A DNA stretch of 64,000 nucleotides from Oreohelix idahoensis (Eukaryota; Mollusca; Gastropoda; Stylommatophora; Oreohelicidae): positions 558,001 to 622,000 of the forward strand of contig JAMPIV010011342.1 of the NCBI GenBank assembly GCA_024509875.1. Direction: 5' to 3'. Made by a program: the position numbers and the translations under genes. The notes below the pieces were generated by a model. It was not told the origin of the DNA. It did no database searches and saw only the letters and a list, made by a program, of their open reading frames with translations. This document shows positions 36,270-48,442 of the stretch, in pieces. The number at the start of each line of letters is the position of its first letter. Position 1 is the stretch's first letter.

Positions 36270-36400
36270 AACAACGCTGAACAAAAACATTTAGAATTTG
36301 ATATAAATATTGAACTTAAAGTGTTGGACTTAATATGAATATTCGGCTCAAATGTTTAGGCTTAATATGAACACTTAACTTCAGCATTTTGACTTAATAT
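36270..36400. repeat. Fragment of the ~33-bp minisatellite
   Basis: Four diverged units with GGCTTAATATGAACACTTAA or similar, related to the array at 34110-34560. More of it follows at 36710-36740 after a U2-derived insertion. Confidence 0.65.
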
Positions 36401-36650
36401 TTTTTTTTTCCTCGCATGAGGTCGCATATTTTTCCTCGCATGAGGTCGCATTGTCCCTGCCCAAACCCGGCTCTGGTCAAGACCACATGTCCCAACACAA
36501 GAAGACCCAATGACAACATGTGTCACCGTAGTGATCTTCTGTGTTCTCACACAAAGGACCTAATGACACATTGATGTCACTGTATTGGTCCCTGTGTCTA
36601 GACACATGATCCTAGCCAAAGGCCGGATAAGGGCGTTGGGTTTTCGCAGC
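36401..36650 (-). mobile_element. U2 snRNA-derived SINE-like retroposon, copy 2 (diverged)
   Basis: The minus strand starts near 36634 with CTTATCCGGCCTTTGGCTAG, then GATCATGTGTC. This fits the U2 5' end with several changes. The body then has GTCATTAGGTCC, GTCTTGACCAGAGCCGGG and two copies of GCGACCTCATGCGAGGAAAA, and ends in an A run (T run at 36400-36409). Elements in common with copy 1 are the U2 head, the GTCATTAG segment, a GTCTTRRCCAG(A/G)GCCGGG-like segment and a GACCTCA-containing 3' end. No clear target duplication was found. It sits in a degenerate minisatellite. Confidence 0.65.
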
Positions 36651-36740
36651 GTTATTTAAATTTAAATGGGATTACCATAAACATGGTTCGATGAGATCAT
36701 CCTCAAACACTCAGGCTTAATATGAACATTTCACTCTAAC

Positions 36741-38398
36741 CTATGATTTTTTGGTAATAGATAAGATATGGTCAGAAATTCTGGTTTTATAAATTTGCAT
36801 AAGCTGAATTAGAGGGTATGGAGTTTGCGTTGGAGGGCAATAAAACCATTTATTGTTGAGTTGGAAGAAAAGGGAGATCATTTATAATTACGCCCCTTGA
36901 GGGATAAAAGTGTGATTAGTTTTTCGAGAAATGCGAACGAAGTAAGTGTTGCACGGGATTTTGCGAGAGCGAGTGAACGATTATAATCGTAATGGTAAAT
37001 CGACGCATTTAGTTGAGACAGCCAGATTTTAGACGTGCTAGCGTTATGAAGCAAGTTTTGTTGTATTAAAGTTTTGAAGTGGTGAGCGCAGTTTGGTGGT
37101 TCATTCGGAAAATATGCCACAGAGTGGTTGCTTTCTGTGTTCACAGAATTGTTAAACTAATTGGCCAGCCTCCAGGTCTCTCAGAACACCACTATTCGTA
37201 GATGATAGTCACATTTGTGGTAGTCAGTGACAAGAGAGACAGTGTCGCCAGTTCGAGAATTATGTTGATGAGTTCCAAGATGACCAGACGACCAGGTATG
37301 TCGTGTTAGGTGCAGAACAAATAGACAGTAGCTAGTAGCAGTAGCATGAAACAAGCGACAATTGATATAAATAACCAGCCCTGGTGATTAGACTAGTCTT
37401 TTCCCCAGAAGATACATCAATTAGTTTCACCAGATTCTCGTTTGAAGGAGATAGAAGCAAACTGAGATTTTATAGAACCAGAATAAGAACAACAAGTTAC
37501 TAAGATGACTGTTGTGTCAAGGCAAAAAACATTGACCGCCAGCGTAAATTTAAATTATAGAAGCAGTATCAGCATATATATAAACGATGGTGCGTGAAAG
37601 CGGATTGTAAAGAGTGCAAATGAACATTGTACTATATGAAATGACCCGCCTCAGTGGAAGGTTGGGCATAATATTTTATTTCAACGATCGCTGACCAACG
37701 TGTAAATAAACGTCACTCTATTATTCACCACTGTCTGAGGGAGGTAAATACAAAAGATGTGAACCCATCAATCATCTGTCCGTCGTGTGAGGTTATAATT
37801 TTCAAAGATTGTTTGGAGTAACTCATCATCCACACCTAACTGCCTACTATTGGGGCAGTGAGACGAATCCCACTACATACACACACACACACTCCTACCA
37901 TCATCAGTATCAGCACGCTCGGTCACAGCTAAACTGGTGCCTAGTGACCAGTCCTACACTAAGCAGTTGCTGACATGAGCAAAAGCAGCACTGTGACAGA
38001 TTATGATAACAGATTTCATATATCTATCTTTTTTATCTACACTTTCTTTTTACTTAGCCTCTTCGCCTACGCCTGTTGGTTAACCCTAAACCATTCCTAT
38101 ACTCAGTATCTGCCCTTTTTCTTATTTAGCACGCATTTTATTTGCTGTTTGCTACTTCTTTGATGTAGTTTGTCAGCAGACTTAATTAGTTAACGTGAGC
38201 CGGTATCATTTAATTATAACACTAGCGATCAGGAGAAATTAAATTTTAGTACTTGAGCAGATAATAGTGGAACCAAGGTAGACAACGTTTTATTACTTCC
38301 CTTGTAAAACTGTTCGCTGGTGAATTAGTTAAATCACGGCGTATTGACAGATCAAAGATGGGCTCGCTATATTTCGCTCGATGACCATGTCTGCAAGT
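36741..38398. other. No gene recognised
   Basis: About 1.7 kb of mixed sequence without convincing coding, RNA or terminal-repeat structure. A 62-codon frame at 37975-38163 is rich in F, L, Y and S. It could encode a short hydrophobic segment, but nothing supports it. Confidence 0.45.
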
Positions 38399-38406
38399 AA
38401 TAAAGT

Positions 38407-38410
<4 letters not shown>

Positions 38411-38445
<35 letters not shown>

Positions 38446-38706
38446 CTTAACCAGCAGCACTTGGGCTTTCAGCCCTTCGGCCCAATGACATGTCATTGCG
38501 AGGCTGGGGAACCTGAGGACTTTCCTTCCAACCCGGTCAGGAGCTTCGCTCCTTCCCATCCACAGAGGGTTTATCACAGGAGCCGTTCAGGCTATTCAGT
38601 CAAATTTCCGGCCGTAAACATTTCTTCAAACGCCGACGCCCGGGTTTGAACCATGAACACCTGGTCGCCAGTACAACGCCGAAGCCATTACACCAGCGCG
38701 GCTCCC
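38411..38706 (-). mobile_element. tRNA-derived SINE, young copy 2
   Basis: Same family as 35394-35675 and nearly base-for-base identical outside the tail, with head GGGAGCCGCGCTGGTGTAAT and B-box GGTTCAAACCC. A ~35-nt A tail appears as a T run at 38409-38445. A perfect 12-bp target duplication, AATAAAGTAATT, lies at 38399-38410 and 38707-38718. Confidence 0.93.
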
Positions 38707-38798
38707 AATAAAGTAATTAAACACGGTCTGGCCAATTACGTATATGCCTGATTTTAACGAGAACGTGGAGTTCTGGTTTCTCGGCTCGAGTGTGTAGA

Positions 38799-39895
38799 TG
38801 TTGGGTTCGTTTCTAACGTTCAAAGAGTGTTATTTACGCGAATGGTTTTGATAGAACGAAAATGTCATAAATGTTCTTCAACACGAACACCAACAAGTAG
38901 TGATGAACTGGTTATTGACTGGCAGCACACACGGCTGTGATGATTGTACATATATTTTATTGAACGTGACATATACGACGTTGAACAAGACGATCATATT
39001 TACAGTTGCAAAAAGGTCATACATCAGAATGTTGATCATTTTACTTTTCAAGTTTATGAAGATCCTCTACAATTAAGTCCTCTCATTCAAGTGACTAAAG
39101 ATCGATCACTTCCTTTGCCATAGCATATGTATTGTAGTAACGTCCGTTGACCTTCTCTCAAGGACGTATCCTATGACCAACGGATTAATTCTCACTGAGT
39201 AATATTTCTTGTCATACTCGTACTAATTCCAGACTTCCTTCATACAATATTTAGTTAGCATATATATATATATAACAATCCAAACAAAGTCATCCACAAC
39301 AATACGACCAGGTTAGAGTTCTGTATTGACCAACCTCTCTGTATCCATGCCACGACTTTGGCATTTACGAAAATACGGCATATAAAACATAAGAAGTATG
39401 CAAATCAATTAACTTTGTTTCCTCGTAGGAATCCTCCCTCTACGGTAATTCAAAAAGGGCGAACGACTCCGTCTGTCCATTCTAGAAATGACATACTGTG
39501 ATGTATTCCCGCTAGATCAGAACTATGAGCGGCCTTCTACTTTAATTTATTCAATAAATATTCAATGACATGGGGCGACACTTACATGATACTTCTACTC
39601 TTGGCTGCATCATGAACCAGTAGAGATCATACAAAAGTAATGGCTTCTTCCAAACTTGCCAATAAAATATTCCAAGAAATATATCTCGGACATAAACACA
39701 GTCCGTACTGCCCCGAACTCACATGACGTCACTATTCCCAAACTAGGTTACCCGTGCGTCCAAAGCAACTCACACTGCATTGTGCACGTCAGTGCGTGAA
39801 TCAATCGAACGCACAAATAATAAAATATATAAAGACTGGTGCGTACATTTGGCAGGACCGAAGACTACCCCCTTAGGTAATAAATGTACGTAACA
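38799..39895 (-). repeat. Outer element 3' LTR
   Basis: 1097 bp. On the element's strand it starts TGTTACGTACATTTATTACC and ends CGAACCCAACA (TG...CA). CTTTATATATTTTATTA about 65 bases from its start could serve as a TATA element in the identical 5' LTR; that is an inference from position. Confidence 0.95.
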
Positions 39896-39896
39896 G

Positions 39897-39916
39897 CTCC
39901 CTTATCACCTCCCCTT
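39897..39916 (-). other. Outer element polypurine tract (3'-end priming site)
   Basis: The minus strand reads AAGGGGAGGTGATAAGGGAG just inside the 3' LTR, the expected place and composition for plus-strand DNA priming. Confidence 0.6.
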
Positions 39917-40689
39917 AAAAAAATTAATTCTATTAATTTTTTTTAACTTAGTACCCGAGAGAGGTGAGTCAAAACTACAACAAGATATATGAAATGCATA
40001 AAGTTATATCATATTAAGAAAAGAATATTAAACGAAATCAATATAACTAAATGATAGTATGCATTAAAGCACACATCCACAAACGACCTACTTTGGAACG
40101 ATGTGGTAAAACAAGTTTGAAAATGAAAAATGAAAAAAACCATAAAAAAAAGATGATAATAAAATTCAACTAAGTTTTCAACAAAATTTGAAACATATGA
40201 TTTCAAAAATGAAAATGAACAGCAACACTGATGATGATCAACGACAAGAGAATCAATGAAACAGAAAAATTGAAAATACAATGTGCAAAAATGAAGCAAT
40301 GCAAAATTAAACACTTTAAGAATCAACACACTTAATGTTTTCTAACACTAGTACGGTTGACTAGTGATCTAACAGTGAGATATCATAACTAAGACCCGTG
40401 AATGAAGGTTTTACGTGACAACTAATAAAGTTAGTATGTGTGTGATCCATAATCAATTAAATAGATTAAATTGAATTAATCTAATTTATATATTCCTTAA
40501 TTACTAACAAATAACTAGTTAACAATATATTCTAAGTAATTTCAATATCACTATCAATATGTCACTGTTCAGTTACAACTAGTTAGTAATCGACGAGATA
40601 ATGTTCTCAATGTTCCATACACGATAAAATATATTCTCTAACACGTTATGTAGTGTAATATGTTCCATAGGAATAACAAATGTATATTT
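39917..40689. other. Outer element 3' non-coding region
   Basis: AT-rich, no supported ORF. It is split from the end of the outer ORF by the inner element. GTCGC at 40690-40694 is the inner element's target copy; the partner is at 49246-49250. Confidence 0.7.
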
Positions 40690-40694
40690 GTCGC

Positions 40695-41497
40695 TGTTAC
40701 GGTATATGATATTAACGCCGTCTGCTAAAGGTTACCAGACGTGCAATTGTAAAGGTTAAGACATTTAATATATTGCGATAGATGTTTCAATTACTGAACG
40801 CTCCATACACGATCGATCATGACGTGTATAGCGTTGTTTAGGACACAGTCGGTAACTAAGAAACGCTACCCTTTGTTACTTGACCGCCAAGCTGAATAGC
40901 TGCGTTTTTTCTAACCTTCCAAGTCAATGGCAGGATATAGCCATTTTATGTGTATTTTTGATGGATCAGGGTCAGTCCTAGAACTCTACATGAGAGGGAA
41001 ATTATTGGAGGTTAGTATTTAACTAGAATTCTCAAAAGGATGAGAATAATCGTCAAATTCGTATGAATATATTCAGACTCGCAGTCTCACTGTCGGCAGG
41101 TAGCCATGTCTATCTGCTCGTGCATATAGCTGTGATGTTCTGACGACAATACTGCATTGTATCCTTCAACGGACATTGACACATAACCAGCAGTCTACGT
41201 TGTTGATTAATTTATGCATTACTTCTATGGACTTATGCTCTACCCCTATTGAATTGATCATCATGTGTGTACAACTGTGAATTAAATGTATGGACTCAAT
41301 GAAATGACTTATCAAATCAATCGTATTCCAAGGTTCAAGTTGCTAAGTTAATAAGATGAACAGTTGTTTACATTTTGATGCCAAGTTCAGACATTACGAC
41401 AAACCAAAAATGAGGTTCACCCCATTCGCGTACGAATATTAGCACGATCAGAATTCAAGCAACACAACCAGTAACCACACACGAAAGTCCTTCAACA
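40695..41497 (+). repeat. Inner element 5' LTR
   Basis: 803 bp, TGTTACGGTATATGATATTA...GTCCTTCAACA. It shares the opening TGTTACG with the outer element's LTR, but the rest is different sequence. Confidence 0.95.
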
Positions 41498-41499
41498 AG

Positions 41500-41516
41500 T
41501 GGCGGCCGGTGTGCGG
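41500..41516 (+). other. Inner element primer-binding-site candidate
   Basis: TGGCGGCCGGTGTGCGG lies two bases after the LTR. The TGG start complements a tRNA CCA end. I did not identify the tRNA. Confidence 0.4.
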
Positions 41517-43058
41517 GGAACGACAGAAAAAAACGAAACAAACTTCTGTTCCTTACGCACAGATCAACCATAATATTTACGATCAAGTTTTGATCACATG
41601 ACCATTACGAAGCTGACGTGACGCACGTGATCATGAATAGCAACATGACGTCACTGTTGCATTGTCGCAGTGAAGAGGACATATTTTCAACGCCTCTCTA
41701 GTTCGCTCAAATTGATCAAGATGTATAAGATGGACTACCGTTGCCTGCCCATCAGGAGCAGACAGTCAAAGGCACAGGCCTAGCTGTTGACGACCTCTAG
41801 CATCAAGTGAAGCAACGGAAAAGATAAGTCTAGGTGTTTAACTGTTGTTATTGCAAACAGTGCTAACTAAGTCCATGCCCTCTGCCGACATCGGCATGTT
41901 TTTACCTATGTTTAATGTATTTTTTGTTGTTTTAATGTGTTGTTAATTCGTGGGAGGTAGGGAGGATGAACCGAAATAAGATTCTGTGGCTCTCACGATG
42001 CCTGAATTAATTTCGGTCGTTTCTTAGGGCAGTTAAACGATTGCATTTTTGAAAGCCCCACTGAGGTTTGCCATTGGACGACCTGTCCAAATTTGCTACC
42101 GTTTGACGATTTGTGTTAGCTGTACCGTTCAGTAGATAACTGGTGTATTTTATTCGTACTCAGTTAACAATTTTTTTTAGTTTTGTATCATGTTCGTTAC
42201 TATTCGTCCAGTCTCCTCTGACTATCATTTATTTTATGATTGTTAAATTTTCGTCCGTTATGAGTCCTGTGATGTCATCATTTTTTGCAGTCATTTTTTT
42301 TCTGTACTTTGAATATTAAGTTGACCTCGGGTCAGACCTTGACCCTTCATTTGGTCTGTGACATTTCCGCTTGTTTTATTTAGTTCATAAATTCATTTTT
42401 AATTGTGAAAATGTCTTGTTTGCGTCTTAACATTGTTTGTACCCCTTAGTTGCATCATTGTTTTGTTTGTCCTCATAATATATATTAATACTACATTAAT
42501 AATATGATATTATATGCAATAATACACTTGTAATTTAATTTAATTAATTTTTTTTGATAATTAAGGTTAATATGGGACATTGCATAATTATGCAGTGATA
42601 GTCCAAGAAAGTAGCACTACAATTTATAATAGATGCCTAGGGCATAATAATATAATATATATATTGACAAAATAAAATAATCTTATAGCTACCTTTGAGG
42701 TAATAGACCCATTGTATATTATTTAATATACTTTTCTGGTACTAAGAGAGTGACTTAGTACATTGAACAATATAATTACTAGGAATTATACCCAACATTA
42801 TTGGATATTGAGATTAATTGTGTGATATAATTACATTATATTTAACAGATATCATAACTATTTATGATATAGTATTATTTAGATACAATATTGTTACAAA
42901 ATATTGTCTATTAGTTGAACTTAGACATTAAGTTCAGTACTATTGTGATTACTTATATTGAATATTTCTAAGTTGAGTAAGTATAATAATTACTCTGAAG
43001 CTACTATTGACTATTTTAATCAGTAATTATCAATAATTACTTACAGATAAAAGTCAAA
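41517..43058 (+). other. Inner element long untranslated leader
   Basis: About 1.5 kb between the LTR and the first gag ATG, AT-rich after 42160 and without a supported ORF. Long leaders are found in both elements here. Confidence 0.65.
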
Positions 43059-45693
43059 ATGCTTACTATAGACCATTTCGTTAAAATTGGTCGGGAATAT
43101 GGTTATAAATCTCAAGAACTTCGTCAGTTTGCTGAATCAGAACTGGAAAAATATGAAAGAAAAGAAGAAGAGAAAAAAGCTGCATTAAAGAAAAGAGGAA
43201 GAGGAACAAAAGGCTGCATTAAAGAAAGAGGAAGCAGAACGTGAGATGAAGCAAATTGACAAGGAAAATAGACTGAGAGAGATTGCTCAACGTGAAAGAG
43301 AAGAGCAAAGAGCAATCGCCAAACAGGAAGAAGAGAATAAATTGAAACGAGAGGAAATTATTTTACAACAAGAAATGGAATTGGCGCGTATTAAATTGGA
43401 GACAGCAAGATTACAAGCACAAAGTGCTGATGCAAACCAGAATAATAACGCACAAAATGGATCATCATCCAGCCAACCTAAACATTTCTACAACTTTAAA
43501 TTACCCACTCTCAACTTGAACGTGGACGACCTTTCATCGTTCCTGTCACGTTTTGAACAGACTTGCAAAACAAACCATTTGCCTGAAGAGTCATGGGTAC
43601 TCAAGTTAAATGAATTCTTGGTTGGAGAACCATTGACAGCTTCTCAAAATGCTGACCCATCAATAGCAAATAACTACGGTGCTATTAAGTCCTTGCTTTT
43701 ACGAAGGTTTCACCTGGACGAGGAACACTGTAGGTTGAAATTTAAGGGAATTTTACCTGAATCTCCAAAAGATTTTGCAGGATTCATTGCGAACATACGC
43801 AATACATTTAATAGATGGGTTGAACTGGCAGAAGTCAACAAATCATATGACAAATTAGTTGATTTACTACTACGGGATAAGGTATTATCTTCGGTTAGCC
43901 AGCCATTTTTTGCATATTTGCAGGAGCGTAAACCAGGTACCATGGATGAGTTAGAAAAAATTTCTTTAAACTACTGTTCGGCACACCCGAATGCAACCAT
44001 TTCTAACTCCTCATTAAGAGAACCTCTACCTGTGGCGTCTAATATGGCCTACAATCACAATAACAAACAAAGACATCACAGTGTAGACAGAAGCAGGTTC
44101 CAAAGAAATCACAATGTTAACTTTCAGAAGGGACATAATAATGATTTCAACAATAAAAATGAGTTCAACAGAGGTAGATCACGAGATAGAAATTATTCAC
44201 CTCAAACAAACTACCACAATGGTCAACATAACACTCATTATAATCGATCACATACTCCCAATAATAATAATAACTGGAATGGTAATAATCATGGCTCGAG
44301 ACATCGAGATAATAGTTACTATAGAGGACGACGAGATAATTCTAACAATTATACTCGGAATCGATCTCATTCTCGGGGATCATCTCATTACAACCATAAT
44401 ACAGGGGCGGCAGTTACAAATAATACTACCCCTATAGCTCAGGTCCCACTTGACAATAATACAACACAGTCTTCTGCTGCATGTTTTGCTATTAATTATA
44501 ATGTGGCAAATAGTTGCCAACAATGCAATCTTATTTTTCAGAAGGCGAAAGAAACAGTGCTTAACTGCGGACATATTACACCAGAGGTAGGTCTTGCAGT
44601 CAACGATGGAACAGGCCTACTAATTTTTAACAGGGGATTAGTTAATGGATCCGTCGTCTCAGTGCTGAGGGATTCAGGATCCACAACGATTGGTGTACGA
44701 CAGTCGCTGGTACATCCTAGCTGTGCAACGGGGGAATATGTCCGTTGCATGACTTTTGGGGGAACTATTGAGTTTTACCCCACAGCTATTATTCATGTTA
44801 ACACACCTTTTTTCACAGGGAACGTAAAAGTATGCATGCTTCAGAATCCAATTGCAGATCTGATGTTGGGACGCATCCATGGTAGTAAGGATTGTTCCCC
44901 ACAGGAAATTAATGATTGGGAAAAAAAAAATTTGCATTCTTTTAGCAACGCTAACGCTGTTGTTGATATGGCTACACTTCGTGCCAACAACATAAATACA
45001 TGTGGCACAGCAGTTTCCAACTTCACTCTCAGTACTATCCTGGAAATTGATGAAGATGATAGATCTATTGGACAACATACTAAGGATATAACTGATCCTA
45101 ATAAAACTGTTGACGTTGTCAACATTGACAAAAACATTATGAGGAAGAATAATAGGTTAAATAATAATGCTGGACTTAAAAGGAAACATAAAGTTAACAC
45201 AAATAATTATGATGAAAAAGTTTTTACTTTGCCCAGCAAGGACATGTCTACGACATGTAGGAAACTTAATACCTTTGGTGATGATAGGTATCATCCTCAG
45301 TCCAGTCAGGATGATACGACATCCAACAGAAAGACAATGTCGGTGTTGAAAGGGAAGGTTAATTCTTTGACAAAGAATACATATCATCATTGTCCACTAT
45401 TTCGTGACAATGATACTACATATATTGGGAAAAGTGCGTATTCTCGCACAGTGTTAGTGCGAAATCTGCCGCAGGATACTACCTGGCAGGCACTTAGAAA
45501 TTTTTTTGATTATACAGCAAACGTTAAGTTTGTTCGTCTTCTGCCATCATGCAATGGGCAGAATAGACAGGCGATGGTTACATTTAGTAACAATCGAGAC
45601 GCTCGTTGGGTAATCGAGCGTGATAATGGTGTTTATTTTCATCACCGTTATCTAAAGTTACAATTAGTACATGATTCTGCGCCACGCAGATAA
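43059..45693 (+). CDS. Inner element gag-protease with C-terminal RRM-like domain
   Basis: The ATG at 43059 gives a start like the outer element's gag (MLTIDHFVKIGREYGYKS), followed by a K/E-rich coiled coil. One extra base in an A-rich run near 43190 puts the rest in another frame, open from 43246 for 815 codons (numbering from that Met). Residues 1-70 are coiled coil. About 85-250 are a gag capsid-like region (LNVDDLSSFLSRFEQTCK, ERKPGTMDELEKI). About 260-400 are Asn/Arg/His-rich. A Zn-ligand pattern C424-x2-C427-x13-C441-x-H443 follows. The aspartic protease has DSGSTT at D476 and LMLGRIHG near 540. Homology to the outer protein fades after about residue 575. Residues ~585-733 match nothing I know, and 734-808 form an RRM-like unit: TVLVRNLP (RNP2 position), QALRNFFDY helix, VKFVRLLP, RQAMVTFSN (RNP1 position, 774-782), DARWVIERDNG helix, YLKLQLV. 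The usual aromatic residues of RNP1/RNP2 are replaced (L, Q, M), so RNA binding may differ. The protein ends eight residues later. Confidence 0.85.
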
Positions 45694-45791
45694 TGGTGTA
45701 CGCTCACCCTTTTGTCTTATTTCTTGATGACTCAGCTCTAGTCAGTCATCATTTCTTTTCCTTATTGGTCATTTATTCTTATACGTCTTAG
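45694..45791 (+). other. Junction between the captured segment and the pol remnant
   Basis: A non-coding gap after the RRM frame stops. From 45791 the reading GHKKIFHINMLKQFHTRP matches the end of the outer element's integrase (GPY/F tail: KHKTFHINMLKEYYSRP), so the replaced block ends here. Confidence 0.7.
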
Positions 45792-47416
45792 ATATCAAGG
45801 GACACAAAAAGATATTTCATATTAACATGCTCAAGCAATTTCATACACGTCCTGAACACTTACAGTCAATTTTTCATGAACTAGATGACAACACAGTATC
45901 TACTTGTTATTATTCTAACTTATCTGTCATCCAGGAAGAAGAATCTTCTTTTCCTGAGGTACAGTTACCGTTACCGGTACCAGTAGTTCAACCTACTGAA
46001 TCTTGGCGGGATGTAACCATCTCTTCAACGGTTACACCGCAACAGCGTCTACAGATTGCTAATCTATTACAATCTTATCCAGATGTATTGACCGACGTCC
46101 CGGGTCGCACATCGGCTATCAGTCATGACATTACTCTCAATGATGATACACCTATTCGTGTACATCCCTATTCTGTTCCTTTACATTTCCTTGCTAAAAC
46201 TACTAAGGAACTTGAACAGATGTTGTCTCTGGGAATCATTGAGACTAGTAATTCGCCATTCTCTTCTCCATTAGTGATTGTCCGGAAGAAGGACAATAAC
46301 ATTAGACTATGTGTTGATTATAGAAAATTAAATGCTAAGACTATAGTTGACAGCGAACCACATCCACTTATCGACGACTTACTGCCACGTCTATCCAACG
46401 CAACTATATTTAGTAAGATAGACTTAACTAAAGGTTATTGGCAGATACCACTGACCGAAAAGGCTAAGTACTACACCGCATTTTCCACTCCACAAGGTCT
46501 ATACCAGTGGAATGTGATGCCTTTTGGGCTTGTTAATGCGCCAGCTACCTTCATTCGCCTGATGCGACAAATTTTATCAGGTAGACCAGACGTTATTACA
46601 TATATTGACGACATATGCTTGTTTAGTTCGTCGTTTGAGGAACATGTTTCGGGACTTAGATATGTTTTCGACACTCTAAGGAATTATCATCTAACTGCTA
46701 AACCTACAAAGGTGCAAATCGCGTGTAATGAGATAACCTTTTTGGGACATATCATTGGATCGGGATATATCCGAACGTTACCTAGTACAGTCTCCAAAAT
46801 TCTAAACATAGCAGTTCCTCAGACGAAGAAACAGGTCAGGAGTTTGTTAGGACTTGTTCAATATTACAGTAGATTCATACCAAACTTGTCATCCATCACG
46901 GCTGTATTGTCTTCATTGTTAAAAAAAGACATGCCGGTGAAGGTGACATGGACTGGTACATGCAATGAAACTTTCAACAAAATTATAAATTTGTTCTCGC
47001 ATGAACCAATTTTAAGACTTCCCGATGCTTCCAAAAGATTTTTCTTACGAACAGATGCTAGTAACTACGGCATTGGTGCATGCCTGCTCCAGAACCATGA
47101 TGGCATTCTACATCCTACCTTATACATTTCAAGAAAGCTAAAGCCTGCAGAAACAAAGTATTCAACAGTCGAAAAGGAACTTTTATCTGTGATATGGGCA
47201 ATAACCAAACTTGAAAAGTTCTTGCTTGGTGCTCCCTTCACCATACAGACGGACCAACGTGCTGTAGCATCCTTGCGTCGATCGAATCATACAAGCCAGA
47301 AACTTGCCAGATATTCAATCATCCTACAGCCATTCGAGTTCTCCATTGAACACATACCTGGCACTGAAAATATTGTGGCTGATGCGTTATCACGTAATCC
47401 TATTGACGACGAATAA
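45792..47416 (+). CDS. Inner element reverse transcriptase-RNase H, 529 aa from first Met
   Basis: The open frame starts in the last residues of the ancestral integrase. The first Met is at 45827 (MLKQFHTRPEHLQSIFHELD). RT motifs: LEQMLSLGIIETSNSPFSSP, VIVRKKDNNIRLCVDYRKLN, IFSKIDLTKGYWQIPL, YQWNVMPFGLVNAPATF, catalytic YIDD at residues 259-262 (46601-46612), FLGHIIGSGYI, and LLGLVQYYSRFIPNL. RNase H follows: FFLRTDASNYGIGACLL, VEKELLSVIWAITKLEKF, IQTDQRAVASL, ending IVADALSRNPIDDE. It lies in a different frame from the gag-protease ORF, with a gap of about 100 bp, so how it would be translated is unclear. It would copy the element's RNA in cytoplasmic particles. All catalytic motifs look present. 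Confidence 0.92.
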
Positions 47417-48442
47417 TCAACATTGACATTCCTTAAACATATCAACTATAAAGGAACTAACCTTGCCTTCAATTTAAACTTTATATACACTATATGCATC
47501 ACAGAATTGAACTAAAAGACAATCAAGGTATATATACTGACATTCGAACTTCGTCTAATGTCCATACACGATATACGAATATCATTGATCAATCATGGAA
47601 CAATATCTGACGAAAAGTCGAACTTATTATCCTAGGTGCACTTAATTCTTGGATGCTAGGATAAATGACATTTCTTTCCAACGTAAACGTTTGAACATTT
47701 TTGCCTAAAAGAATTCATCAGGATCAAGACTACGGATGGATCATCATATCCTATACTAATTAATTAGTTAACTTAACTTCTTAATTGAATTATTATCAAT
47801 AAAATGAAATGTGAGAAAAAAATGAAATGAAAGAACAAAAAAAAAAAAAAAAAAGAGAACGAAATATAAAAAGAAGAAATTATGAAAAGAGAAAATAAAT
47901 CTCACACAAGTATTAGATTAATATTTTTTTTAATGTACCTATACATTATTTAGTTAGTTAAATTAGATAGTTATTATTCACTAACACTTAACACACACAA
48001 TTAAGTTAAAACTTATATTCGAATTTCTTTCTATTTCTTCTCACTTATTTTGTCTTTTTCTTCTCTCATAACATCGCGTTACATTAGAACCTTAATAATT
48101 TAACTCTTAGTTTAATTAATTAATTTAATTTTAATTAGTCAAATTAATTCCTATATGACATAGTAATACGACAGACCTTACTTTAATTTAATTCTATCAT
48201 TCACTATTAACATTGGACATTTTATTTAGTTGATATAATAATATGTATAATATTGATATATAATGTGATTTATGTTAGATGACTATGACAAATAGTTAGT
48301 TGACATGACCGCAACACGGTTCTACTCAGAACATCGTCGGCCATATGTCACAATTGTGTTAAATTTTTTTTGAAAAATTGTTAAGTCGGATAGATATTGA
48401 AAAAAAATCTATCGATTTTTTTTCCCCCGGTGTACAGGGAAT
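47417..48442 (+). other. Inner element 3' non-coding region
   Basis: About 1 kb, very AT-rich, with an A18 run near 47838-47856. The last bases before the LTR (CCCCCGGTGTACAGGGAAT) are not a clean purine tract, so I do not mark a polypurine tract. Confidence 0.65.
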
